DNA of 16,442 nt from assembly GCA_002731395.1 (NCBI GenBank), contig PCBQ01000017.1:15051-31492 (forward strand), read 5' to 3'. The notes below the pieces were generated by a model. It made no database searches. It saw nothing but the letters and a program-made list of their open reading frames with translations, and was not told the origin of the DNA. Source of the DNA: Methanobacteriota archaeon (GTDB taxonomy: Archaea > Thermoplasmatota > Poseidoniia > Poseidoniales > Poseidoniaceae). Both the position numbers and the translations under genes were made by a program. Shown in pieces: positions 5,905 through 14,087 of the stretch; within the stretch, counting starts at the first letter, position 1, and each line of letters begins with the position of its first letter.

Positions 5905-8583
5905 GTGAAACCGACCGTACCGAAAAGCATGGTCGGTGAGGAGGAGGTCTTCATCGACATCGTCGATGGCGTGGTCACCACTTCATCACCCCCCGTCGAA
6001 CCCGTACCGAAGCCGGTCGCTGAACCGACGCCAACGACGACGGAAGTGGCGGCTGGCGCCTCAGTCTTGGAAGCTGAAATCGTGACCGAAGCCACCGGTC
6101 AGTACGAGGTCACATGGCCCATCTTGGGCATGGATTGTCCAGATTGTGCGTCCAAGGCCACCCGCGCCCTGAAGCATCTTGACCAAGTTTGGGCCCCGCA
6201 GGTTTCTCCGACCGCGGGGGAAGTCCGCGTGCACATCGATCTCTCTGTGGGGACCGTGGCTGAGGCGGCTCGCGTTCTTCGCTCCCTCGGGCACGCCCCA
6301 AACGTCCCTCACCAGCAGTTGAAGGGTGTGTCTGCCTCTTCATTAGCGACCAAAAGCGGCATCCCAGTAGCACGATTGGACCGCCTGCTTCGACGGCAAC
6401 CTGGTGTGCTTGACGCTGAAATCACGCGAGACGACCGCGTGCTGTTGCAATTGCTTCCCGATGCGCCAGATGCCCTCGAATCTGACCGTGACGAAGCGTT
6501 GACCGACTTGCTTGGCTCGGCTCCGAGTCTTGGATTGGCGGACTCTGATCGTCTCCGACCAGATCAACGCCGTTTGGTGGGCGGTGCATTCTCGTTTGCC
6601 CTTTTCCCGATCGTCATCCTGATGGAGGTGCTCCACGCGCCTGAACTTCTGCTTGGTGGACTCGCAACGCTGGCGGTCATCATTGGTGGGGCGGAAATGT
6701 TTCGTGAGGCCACGGCTGGTCTGCGCAACCGTCAGATTGGCTTCCAAGTCCTCACCTCCATGGCGGTCATCGGCGCCGTTTTGCTGACCATGTGGGAAGA
6801 GGCCCTCATCGTGGTCATCCTTGTCGCGTTCACGCAGCACCTGGAAGGTGACGCTCTGGTGCGGGCAAGAGAGGCCATGCAGGGCGGTCTTGACCGCTTG
6901 CCCCGCACCGCTCGACGTTCCAACAAACCGCATGCCCACGGTACCATCCAACCGATGGGCTTCAGCCTGGCTCCGGCCACCATGTCTCCGATGCAGGCCC
7001 CACCTCCCTCGGTCGAAGAGTGGGAAGAAGTCCCCATCGACCTCGTTCGGGCTGGTGACAAATTGCAGATTCGTTCAGGAGAACTCATTCCTGCCGACGG
7101 ACGCATTGTGTCGGGTTCTGGCAGCTTGGACATGGCTCCTTTGACGGGAGAGTCGGTCCCGGTGGACGTTGACGCAGGCGACGAACTCAACGCCGGGCTT
7201 GTGCTTCAGCGCGGGCCTGTGGAGATCGAAGTGATCGCGACGGGAGATGAAACACGCCTTTCCGGCCTCATTGAAGCCGTCCACACCTTCCGTGAGGAAC
7301 CACCTCGCCTGCAGGGTCTTGTGGAGCGGTTCACCACCATTTGGGTCCCTATCGTGCTCTTCGGATCGGTGATCATCTGGCGCGTGTTCTACCCCGATGA
7401 CATCACGACGATGCTGTTGCTTTGGGTGGTGGCTTGCCCGTGTGCGCTCCTGCTGGCCGCTCCAATGCCCCACGCCGCCATCCTTGCGCGAGCCGCTCAC
7501 CTCGGCGCCATCGTTCGTGGAGGGCATGCCATGGAACGTCTCGCGAAGGTCGACCATGTCCTCCTTGACAAAACCGGGACCCTGACCAGCGGCCGCCCCA
7601 CAATCGGGTCCATCACGATGGCCAAAGGACGCCGTCGGGACACGGCCATTCGCTTGGCAGGTGGATTGGAAGCGGCTTCTTCTCATCCATACGCCCTCGC
7701 CGTAAGTGACCTGCTGGAACACGAGGACCTCAAGCCAACTGCGGTGCAGGGGCTGAAGGACGTCCACGCCGGCGTGGAAGGTCAGGTGAAGGGTGAATTG
7801 GTCGGCTTGTATCGTCCAGACCGTCTCCCTGAGGGCGTCAGTCTCGAGGGCGATTTGGCTGCGGCTTTGGTGGTCTCAAGCAGGGAAGGCCATGGTGCGA
7901 GCGTCTTGGTCCGAGGCAGCCAGTGCATTGCACTGTTCAGTTTCGTGCACGACGACGGGCGTTCGGGGTCCGATGAGGTGGTCAAAGACCTCTATGCACG
8001 GGGCGTCAACGTCGAAATTCTGTCCGGTGACCTTCAGTCGGCGGTTGACTTGTTCGCTGAGCGTGTGGGCATGTCCATCAACGCAGCGCATGGTGAATTG
8101 ACCCCAGAAGACAAAGTTCGCTTTGTGGAACAACGCAGCAGCACCCACGTGACCATGATGGTTGGTGATGGCTTCAACGACGCCGGGGCCTTGGCCAAGG
8201 CTGATGTTGGCGTGGCTGTTGGCACCGGCGAGCAGGTGAACCTCGAGGCTGCTGACGTGCTGATTCCTGGAGACGACCCGCGGCTCATCACGTCACTCAT
8301 TTCGCTTGCACGCTCAGCCAACCGTACCCTTTGGGCCAACCTTCTCTTCTCGATTGGTGTGACCGTTGTCCTTGTGTTTGCGGTCATCAACAACTGGTAC
8401 GACAACCTTTGGGTTGGCGTGTTGGTCCACGAAATGTCGGTCATCATTGTCATCCTCAACGGCGCTCGACTCGCGGGAAGCGACGGGTGGTGGGACTTGA
8501 TCAAGGGTACATTTTCAGGCATCATTGGGGACACACGTGATTCCCTGACGCTCTTCGCTTCACGGTTCCGTTCCACGTCGTGA
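5905..8583 (+). CDS. P1B-type heavy-metal-transporting ATPase
   Basis: Predicted to export a transition metal across the cytoplasmic membrane using ATP. From the GTG at 5905 (892 residues): a Pro-rich acidic leader (1-65); an HMA domain with GMDCPDC (C78, C81); a second HMA-like stretch around 150-185 without CxxC; four membrane helices; the actuator domain with TGES at 414-417; the metal-site CPC at 511-513; DKTGT with phosphorylated D555; HP at 594-595; the hinge GDGFND at 754-759; and two last helices with HEMSV (from H842) and NGAR. CPC is typical of Zn/Cd/Pb and Cu pumps, whereas HE in the last helix recalls P1B-4 pumps, so the metal is uncertain; Zn/Cd/Co is more likely than Cu. An insertion at about 338-370 in the actuator region is rich in Met, His and Pro. 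ATG 5872 is an alternative start. The next gene, 31 bp downstream, encodes a Cys-rich protein. Confidence 0.92.
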   Translation: MKPTVPKSMVGEEEVFIDIVDGVVTTSSPPVEPVPKPVAEPTPTTTEVAAGASVLEAEIVTEATGQYEVTWPILGMDCPDCASKATRALKHLDQVWAPQVSPTAGEVRVHIDLSVGTVAEAARVLRSLGHAPNVPHQQLKGVSASSLATKSGIPVARLDRLLRRQPGVLDAEITRDDRVLLQLLPDAPDALESDRDEALTDLLGSAPSLGLADSDRLRPDQRRLVGGAFSFALFPIVILMEVLHAPELLLGGLATLAVIIGGAEMFREATAGLRNRQIGFQVLTSMAVIGAVLLTMWEEALIVVILVAFTQHLEGDALVRAREAMQGGLDRLPRTARRSNKPHAHGTIQPMGFSLAPATMSPMQAPPPSVEEWEEVPIDLVRAGDKLQIRSGELIPADGRIVSGSGSLDMAPLTGESVPVDVDAGDELNAGLVLQRGPVEIEVIATGDETRLSGLIEAVHTFREEPPRLQGLVERFTTIWVPIVLFGSVIIWRVFYPDDITTMLLLWVVACPCALLLAAPMPHAAILARAAHLGAIVRGGHAMERLAKVDHVLLDKTGTLTSGRPTIGSITMAKGRRRDTAIRLAGGLEAASSHPYALAVSDLLEHEDLKPTAVQGLKDVHAGVEGQVKGELVGLYRPDRLPEGVSLEGDLAAALVVSSREGHGASVLVRGSQCIALFSFVHDDGRSGSDEVVKDLYARGVNVEILSGDLQSAVDLFAERVGMSINAAHGELTPEDKVRFVEQRSSTHVTMMVGDGFNDAGALAKADVGVAVGTGEQVNLEAADVLIPGDDPRLITSLISLARSANRTLWANLLFSIGVTVVLVFAVINNWYDNLWVGVLVHEMSVIIVILNGARLAGSDGWWDLIKGTFSGIIGDTRDSLTLFASRFRSTS

Positions 8584-8591
8584 AGACCTTA

Positions 8592-8609
8592 GAGGAGGAG
8601 GCTCTCCTC
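8592..8609 (+). promoter_or_regulatory. Shine-Dalgarno-like run inside a possible hairpin
   Basis: AGAGGAGGAGG (8591-8601) lies 13 bases ahead of the ATG at 8615. CTCCTC at 8604-8609 can pair with GAGGAG at 8592-8597 or 8595-8600. If formed, the hairpin would hide the ribosome-binding site. It could also simply be a weak signal after the ATPase gene. Confidence 0.35.
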
Positions 8610-8614
8610 GTGGC

Positions 8615-9007
8615 ATGAGCGAGCGGCTGGAAGTCGAATCTTCCATCGCACCACCTGGACTGACGTGCCCCCGTTGCAACGGTCTGCTTCCTACTGGGCT
8701 TGGCGAAATGGCCTGCACCCTGTGTGAAGCCAAGGTCAAGGTGGATCACCCTGCCACCCGGCGTGCCTGGCGTGAGGAAAAAGTCGCTTGTCCGTCGTGT
8801 CACAAAGTGCTGATCTGTGGAGTAGATGAGCGGCCTGCTTTACTCCGTTGCGGTTCGTGCGAGGATGAATTCGTGGTGACGCCAGCGGTCCCGAAAGTGG
8901 AGGTCGCTTGTCCGTCTTGTGAACGGCGACTCCGGATGCGCCGCCGGCCAGGGCGACGTGAAATCGACTGTCCAGCGTGCGACACGCGATTTGTGGTGAA
9001 CTTCTGA
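8615..9007 (+). CDS. Small protein with three tandem four-cysteine zinc ribbons
   Basis: The 130-residue protein has six CxxC pairs at 18-21, 34-37, 59-62, 79-82, 99-102 and 119-122. They pair naturally into three zinc-binding knuckle units, with CPSC in ribbons 2 and 3 and CPRC or CPAC in others. No membrane helix or signal peptide is visible. The link between ribbons 1 and 2 is basic (ATRRAWREEK) and ribbon 3 contains RRLRMRRRPGRR, so nucleic-acid or protein binding is possible. The start is the first in-frame ATG; a GA-rich Shine-Dalgarno lies 13 nt upstream, which is somewhat far. It follows the metal ATPase by 31 bp and could be cotranscribed, but a role in metal storage or sensing is only a guess. 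No specific family is recognised. Confidence 0.8.
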   Translation: MSERLEVESSIAPPGLTCPRCNGLLPTGLGEMACTLCEAKVKVDHPATRRAWREEKVACPSCHKVLICGVDERPALLRCGSCEDEFVVTPAVPKVEVACPSCERRLRMRRRPGRREIDCPACDTRFVVNF

Positions 9008-9070
9008 CCCTTCCCGTGACGGTTCAACGCTCCCAAACCGGTGCGCAGTGCGGCCTTCTCGTGCAGTCAC

Positions 9071-9080
9071 CTTATGTATG
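9071..9080 (+). promoter_or_regulatory. TATA-like element upstream of the coiled-coil gene
   Basis: CTTATGTATG is the most AT-rich spot in the 125-bp gap at 9008-9132. A start about 25 nt downstream would give either a leaderless GTG at 9094 or a short leader before ATG 9133. Nothing else is recognised in this gap. Confidence 0.35.
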
Positions 9081-9132
9081 AAGAGACGAGGATGTGATTC
9101 AACGGCGGTACTGCTGCCGGGATGGGATTTGC

Positions 9133-11649
9133 ATGGCGGAGTCGAGGCCAACCGGTGACGGAATCGACCGTCGCAGCCTTTCAGCCCTGCGTGGACAATT
9201 CACCAAGGCCCACAGCACCAGCGCTGAACAAGAAGGTCATGTGAGCGCACGCTACCACGAAGAAGAACGTCTTCGGGGGGAGATGCGCCGTGAACGACGT
9301 CTTCGTCAGCAGGAATTGCGTGAGCGGGTTCTCGCGCAACAGGGCAACCTTGTGATGCGGTACGAACTTGAGCGCGAGCGCACCCTCCAACAGGTCGAGC
9401 GTGAGATGCGTGAGGCAATGGAAACGGAATTGGCCGAAGAGGGCCGAGAAGCCATCGCGCGTGAGGAGAGCCGTCTTCGCGACGAACACCTGATGCGTCT
9501 TGAACGAGAAATGGCCGTGCTGCGGCAGCGCTACGAGGTGGAAACCGATCGTCGCATGGAAGAGGAAAAGGGGCGCATTGAGCATGACCTTCGTCAGCAG
9601 CTCGAGGAAGAGCATGAGCACCGTCTCGATGTGGCCAAGCAGCGCCTCCAACTTGAACAAAATCAGCGCCTTCACCGACGCATTCGGGTGCTTGAGGATG
9701 AGATTGCCCAAGAGATGGAATCCAGGTACCAAGCATTGGAATCCTTGGAAATCGAGCGTCTAAAAGATGAGCAGGAATCGGTCCTTTCCGAGCGTGAAGA
9801 ACAACTGCGGCACGGCATCCGTACACGTTTGGAACAACAAATTCGCCAGCGGCTCCATCACCGAGAAGCGGCCCTCCGAGCGGAATATGCTCGACGCAGT
9901 CAGCGGCTGGAGGCCGACCTCGGCTCGGAAATTCAGCAAGAGCTTGAGGTTCGACTTCGCCAGGACACGGAGGACCTTGAGCAGCGCATGCGCGAAGACG
10001 TCGAGTTGGCCATCGCGCGCCGGCGTGATGAATTACGCCAGGAAGTCGAACAGCAGCTCGAACAGCGCTTCGCTGAGCGCCTTTCCGATCGGAAAGCCCG
10101 CCTCCGAGAGCGGTTTGACTTGAGCTATGGCAAAGCCATCGATGAGGTTGAAGACGCGCTGCATTCACAGGTTGAGGCTGAACTTGAAGCCAGCACCAAC
10201 GAGGACTTTGAGCGGTACCGCGAGGCACGCGAATCCGAGATTCAAAACCGCCTCGCTCGGTTCCGATATGAGCGCGAAGCACAACTTCGTGAAGAGTTGG
10301 AGGCCAAGCACGCTGCGAAGCGCGAGGAATGGACCGAGCGGCTCGAACTTGAGTTCCAGAGCCGCGAGGCTGCTGCGCGGAAGGCCATCATGTCTGAGGT
10401 GGACGCCAGCTTGCGCAATGAGCGCTTGGCTTGGGACACCGACCTCGATCTGCTGAAAGAAGAAACGGTGCTCGAACTCGAGTTGGACATGGAAGAGCGT
10501 CTCAGTGCCTTCCGCGAACGAAAGATGGACGAAGTCGCCACGCAGCTCGAGCGTCAACTCGACAAGCGTGAGGAAATCATGCGCAACAAGGCCCTCATCG
10601 ACGTGCGACGGAAGGAAGCACGCATTCGGGCCGAAATCGAGGCCCAACTCGGCCTCAAGCGAGCTGAAATCCGAGACCGCATCTCAGGTCTGTCCAAGAA
10701 GATGGATGAATTCAAGATCATGGCCGAGGAAAGGATGCGAGAGAGCATCACCTCCCAAATTGAGGGTGAAATCGCCACCGATGAGGCCACCCTCGTCGAG
10801 CGCGAAGCAGAGATGCGCCAACTCCAGAGTCAGGATCAACGGATTGACAAGCGCCAGCAGTGGCTCGCATCGATTTCAGGTCAGGGTGGAGCAGCCGCGG
10901 CCCCCGCCGATGCCGCAGCACTTGGTGCCCGTCCCGACTCCCTTGGGGCAGCTGCCGGTCGGACGCTTCGAGGCCCCATGGCGCAGGCCGCACAGGCTCA
11001 GCAACCGCGCATGGGCCTTGCAGGCATGCGAGCACCGACATCGTCGGCTCGTGCTTTGGCTCCTTCTGCACCCGCACCGGTCGTCAAGGCCGTCAAGCAG
11101 GTCAAGACACCCATCATCGCTCCTGCCGCTCCGGTGCAACCCCCGGTCACCTCGGTCGAACCAGAGGCTGGATTGCCCTCCAACGTCGTTCCTCTTGAAC
11201 CAGCGACGGACGCAAAGGAGACCGACTCTTCCGCGCCTCCTCCCATCGTCGAGCCGACAGTAAGTGAGCACGACAACACCCTGCCTACACCCGTGGAGAC
11301 CTCCGAGGTCACCATCGACACCGTCCTCGAGGATGCCGATGACGACCTTGCCGAGGCCGATGTGGAAGCCATGCTTGGAGAGCAAGAGGACGTCGCTTCC
11401 AGCGTCGTGCTCCCAACGCCCGTTGCCACCCCCGTCAAAGCAGGTGGAGAGGTCTTCGGCGATCGCCCAATCCTCCAGCCCGTTCGGACGCTGCACGCGC
11501 TTGGGACACCTCGGCCTACCGCTGTGCTAAAAACGGCCATGCCGGTGCTTTCTGCCGCTGAGGAGACGCCCGTGCTCCAACCTGTCACCACCATGGCCCC
11601 TCGTGAATTGACGCCAATTGAGCGCCTCGAGCCATCCGAAGAGGACTGA
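9133..11649 (+). CDS. Very long coiled-coil protein with Pro/Ala-rich acidic tail
   Basis: From ATG 9133 (838 residues), residues about 36-578 are almost pure Glu/Arg/Leu/Gln sequence without any proline or cysteine, the pattern of a continuous alpha-helical coiled coil, roughly 80 nm if fully helical at 0.15 nm per residue. Residues about 579-838 are a low-complexity tail rich in Ala, Pro and Val that becomes acidic (EDADDDLAEADVEAMLGEQ) and carries two copies of an LQPV motif. There is no signal peptide, membrane helix or ATP-binding motif, so it is neither an SMC/Rad50 protein nor secreted by the usual route. A GTG at 9094 would add 13 residues (with CCRDGIC); the ATG is preferred because the extension looks unlike the rest, but there is no strong Shine-Dalgarno. 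The TSP3 membrane protein follows after 44 bp on the same strand. A scaffold or filament role is an inference; no family is recognised. Confidence 0.85.
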   Translation: MAESRPTGDGIDRRSLSALRGQFTKAHSTSAEQEGHVSARYHEEERLRGEMRRERRLRQQELRERVLAQQGNLVMRYELERERTLQQVEREMREAMETELAEEGREAIAREESRLRDEHLMRLEREMAVLRQRYEVETDRRMEEEKGRIEHDLRQQLEEEHEHRLDVAKQRLQLEQNQRLHRRIRVLEDEIAQEMESRYQALESLEIERLKDEQESVLSEREEQLRHGIRTRLEQQIRQRLHHREAALRAEYARRSQRLEADLGSEIQQELEVRLRQDTEDLEQRMREDVELAIARRRDELRQEVEQQLEQRFAERLSDRKARLRERFDLSYGKAIDEVEDALHSQVEAELEASTNEDFERYREARESEIQNRLARFRYEREAQLREELEAKHAAKREEWTERLELEFQSREAAARKAIMSEVDASLRNERLAWDTDLDLLKEETVLELELDMEERLSAFRERKMDEVATQLERQLDKREEIMRNKALIDVRRKEARIRAEIEAQLGLKRAEIRDRISGLSKKMDEFKIMAEERMRESITSQIEGEIATDEATLVEREAEMRQLQSQDQRIDKRQQWLASISGQGGAAAAPADAAALGARPDSLGAAAGRTLRGPMAQAAQAQQPRMGLAGMRAPTSSARALAPSAPAPVVKAVKQVKTPIIAPAAPVQPPVTSVEPEAGLPSNVVPLEPATDAKETDSSAPPPIVEPTVSEHDNTLPTPVETSEVTIDTVLEDADDDLAEADVEAMLGEQEDVASSVVLPTPVATPVKAGGEVFGDRPILQPVRTLHALGTPRPTAVLKTAMPVLSAAEETPVLQPVTTMAPRELTPIERLEPSEED
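11464..11595 (+). repeat. Two copies of a P-(I/V)-L-Q-P-V motif in the coiled-coil protein tail
   Basis: RPILQPVRTL (11464-11493) and TPVLQPVTTM (11566-11595) are near repeats in an otherwise disordered tail. Repeated short linear motifs of this kind often serve as docking sites; no partner is known. Confidence 0.6.
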
Positions 11650-11693
11650 GCGAGGAAACGAGCCATTCAAGGCCATGAGGTCCATCTCGGGGC

Positions 11694-14087
11694 ATGCGAG
11701 CGCTTCGTGCGGTCCTGCTCACCGGTCTGTTTGTCCTCGGGACGTTCGCGATGACGGGGTCGGCCTCCCTCATTGATGGGGGCGAGGTTCACCAGGGTCC
11801 AGATCCTGTGGTGTTGTGGCATTCCTCGGGTGGCGACGAAGTGCTCACCCTTGACGGCGAGGGGGTGTTCATGGCTCTTCGCTGGAACGGAGGGGCCTAC
11901 CAAGTGACCCGAGCGGTTGACCTGAATGTCACCGTCAACGCCGCGCGCTTGGACGTTGAGGCCTCCTTGCTGGCGGTCGGTCACGCAAACGGCGCCTTGA
12001 TTCTCGACCTCGATACCGACCAAGTAACCCAAGAAATCGAACTTCCTGACCCCGTGGACGATGTGGATTGGGACGATGACGGGGATGTGTGGGTGGTGCA
12101 CAACGGTGGCTTGCGTCAAGCCATTGAGCATGAAACAGGCGGCCCCTCTGGGGTTCGAACCAGCGTCATGAGTGCTGGCATATGCTCCCTGCTTATTCTT
12201 GAGGACGGCAGGGTGCTCACGGGCGGATTTGATCAACGACTGCGTGTGCACACCGATGAAGGAATTCAGGATCAAGATTTGACGGGTCTCGGCGGGGCGC
12301 CAACGCAACTCATCGAAGACGGGAATCAGGTGTGGGCCGGGCTGTCCAATGGGCGTGTCGTGCGCTGGAACACCACCACATGGGCCTCAGAGGAAGCCGT
12401 GAGTGGTACCGCCCCGGTCACGTCATTGACGCTCGACGGGCAAGGAGGTCTATGGGTCGGACATCAAAACGGCCGTTCCGTTCACATGGACAGCGCCCTG
12501 ACCGTGACCCAAGAGCACCAAGCAACTGGAAAGGTCATCTCCGTCGTGGGCAAGAGCGATGGTACCGTTCATTTGGTCAGCATCACGTCAACCAGCACGC
12601 GCGTTCGTCTGTTGGATCTTGATGCAGACGGTGACGGCGTGGCCGATGCTTCGGACGCCTTCCCGGACGACGCAGGTCAAACAACGGACAGCGACGGTGA
12701 CGGCTACGGAGACAACACCGACATTGCAGGAGGTGACGTCTTCCCGAACGACCCTACGCAATGGTCGGACCGTGACGGTGACGGCTACGGAGATGAAGCC
12801 GACGGCACAAACGGTGATGCCTTCCCAGATGATCCTGACCAGTGGCAGGACGCTGACGGAGACGGTGTGGGCGACAACCAAGCCGATCCGGATGGTGACG
12901 CCTTCCCTGAGGATCCCACGCAATGGTCGGACCGTGACCGTGACGGCTTTGGCGATGCAGCAAACGGTGTCCGTCCGGACGATTGTCCTGACGCGAACGG
13001 CTTCTCGTCAAACGACCGTCGGGGTTGCCCGGATCAAGACCTGGACGGTTGGTCAGATCCAGACGCCAACTGGTTGGTCGCGCAAGGAGCGGATGCTTTC
13101 CCAACGGACCGAACCCAATGGGAGGATTTCGACGGAGACGGGTATGGAGACAACCCCGACGGTACGACCCCCGATGCTTGCCTGACCGCAGGAGGGACGT
13201 CCCTCAGGGCCCTTGTCCCAGAACTTGGTGCGACCACGCGCTACGTCAGTGAAGCCCACTACGGCTGTCCTGACTTGGACGGCGACGGATGGGCGGACGC
13301 CTCTGAAGTGGGTGAAGGCATGGACGCCAACCCCGATGAGCACATGGATCTCGACGGCGATGGCGTCGGCGCCAATGCCGATTACAACGACACCAACCCT
13401 CTGGTCATCGACATCGAGGACCACTGTTTGCTCAGCTTCGACGACCTTCGTGAAGTGTGCCTCGGCTGGAGGAGCACGGAATACCAGGAATACCTGTCCT
13501 CGTTAAACGAAACCGAACGAAACAGGATGACCTACAACTATTGGAATCAAAGCCTTGCTGGGGGCTCCTCTAGCGGCGGCTTGGACATGGCGTTGGTCAC
13601 AGAAGTCGGTATAGTCGCAGCGGGCGTCTTTGTGGTCTGCTCGGTGGTGGTGGTGCTGTTTGGGGCCGTGACAAAGCGCGCCAAGCGACCCTCAGAAGAA
13701 AAGGCATTCAGTTCCTTCGAGTTTGATGAAACGGCGAATGAAGAGGCGCTGACCGGCAAGGCGGGGCTTTCCGCCATTGGGGGTCTTGACGATGCAATGT
13801 GGAGCGATGATGACTCCACGGCTTCCACTGAACCAGCTGAGGCTGAAGCAGAAGAGTCTCCAGAGGTCAAGTCGATGGTCGAGGACGTTGTGCTTCAGAC
13901 CGACGAGGGCACAGCATCCGACGGGGAGGCAGCAACCGATGTTGCGGATCCTGCTCCCACCCCACCGGACGGTGAGTCTGAGCGGGAGGCCCCACCCGTG
14001 CCCGAGGACGGTTTGCCGGAAGGATGGACGATGGACCAATGGAAATGGTACGGGCATCAATGGCTCGAACAGAACAAGGGCGCCTGA
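11694..14087 (+). CDS. Secreted beta-propeller/thrombospondin type 3 repeat protein with single membrane anchor
   Basis: The 797-residue protein begins with a signal peptide (MRALRAVLLTGLFVLGTFA, cleavage probably near SAS at 23-25). Residues about 35-305 hold repeating G-x-x-W/L-x-V-x-x-x-D/N-G blades, such as GGLWVGHQNGR and NQVWAGLSNGR, that suggest a WD40/PQQ-like beta-propeller. Residues about 308-570 are thrombospondin type 3 calcium repeats of the D-x-D-x-D-G-x-G-D kind (for example DSDGDGYGDNTD) alternating with DAFPxDPxQW. A membrane helix lies at about 634-659, followed by KRAKR and a highly acidic cytoplasmic tail that ends in LPEGWTMDQWKWYGHQWLEQ. TSP3 repeats in other proteins bind many Ca2+ ions and stiffen; the propeller may bind a ligand. 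The ATG at 11694 is chosen because the signal peptide begins there; GAGG 13 nt upstream is a weak ribosome site. It is likely cotranscribed with the coiled-coil gene. Its ligand is unknown. Confidence 0.88.
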   Translation: MRALRAVLLTGLFVLGTFAMTGSASLIDGGEVHQGPDPVVLWHSSGGDEVLTLDGEGVFMALRWNGGAYQVTRAVDLNVTVNAARLDVEASLLAVGHANGALILDLDTDQVTQEIELPDPVDDVDWDDDGDVWVVHNGGLRQAIEHETGGPSGVRTSVMSAGICSLLILEDGRVLTGGFDQRLRVHTDEGIQDQDLTGLGGAPTQLIEDGNQVWAGLSNGRVVRWNTTTWASEEAVSGTAPVTSLTLDGQGGLWVGHQNGRSVHMDSALTVTQEHQATGKVISVVGKSDGTVHLVSITSTSTRVRLLDLDADGDGVADASDAFPDDAGQTTDSDGDGYGDNTDIAGGDVFPNDPTQWSDRDGDGYGDEADGTNGDAFPDDPDQWQDADGDGVGDNQADPDGDAFPEDPTQWSDRDRDGFGDAANGVRPDDCPDANGFSSNDRRGCPDQDLDGWSDPDANWLVAQGADAFPTDRTQWEDFDGDGYGDNPDGTTPDACLTAGGTSLRALVPELGATTRYVSEAHYGCPDLDGDGWADASEVGEGMDANPDEHMDLDGDGVGANADYNDTNPLVIDIEDHCLLSFDDLREVCLGWRSTEYQEYLSSLNETERNRMTYNYWNQSLAGGSSSGGLDMALVTEVGIVAAGVFVVCSVVVVLFGAVTKRAKRPSEEKAFSSFEFDETANEEALTGKAGLSAIGGLDDAMWSDDDSTASTEPAEAEAEESPEVKSMVEDVVLQTDEGTASDGEAATDVADPAPTPPDGESEREAPPVPEDGLPEGWTMDQWKWYGHQWLEQNKGA
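12615..13410 (+). repeat. Degenerate tandem repeats coding for TSP3 calcium loops
   Basis: The region encodes about ten D-x-D-G loops. Some are close at the DNA level: GACGGTGACGGCTACGGAGA occurs near 12695 and 12776, and CGCAATGGTCGGACCGTGAC near 12757 and 12919. This suggests recent internal duplication or gene conversion within the array. Confidence 0.75.

Noticed and set aside
8615..9007. Transposon or IS-related zinc-finger fragment
   Set aside because: No transposase motifs, inverted repeats or target duplications are visible around it.
9200..10282. Long open frame of 360 codons antisense to the coiled-coil gene
   Set aside because: It mirrors the biased Glu/Arg/Leu codons of the opposite strand, has no recognisable domain, and the sense frame is clearly the real protein.
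10505..11263. 252-codon plus-strand frame inside the coiled-coil gene
   Set aside because: Ser/Arg/Pro-rich shadow of the tail region with no independent start signal or domain.
9133..11649. SMC, Rad50 or MukB-type ATPase
   Set aside because: There is no Walker A, Walker B or ABC signature at either end, and no hinge.
12615..13410. Possible CRISPR array or satellite in the repeated region
   Set aside because: The repeats are in frame, vary in spacing and length, and encode TSP3 calcium loops; there are no unique spacers of constant length.
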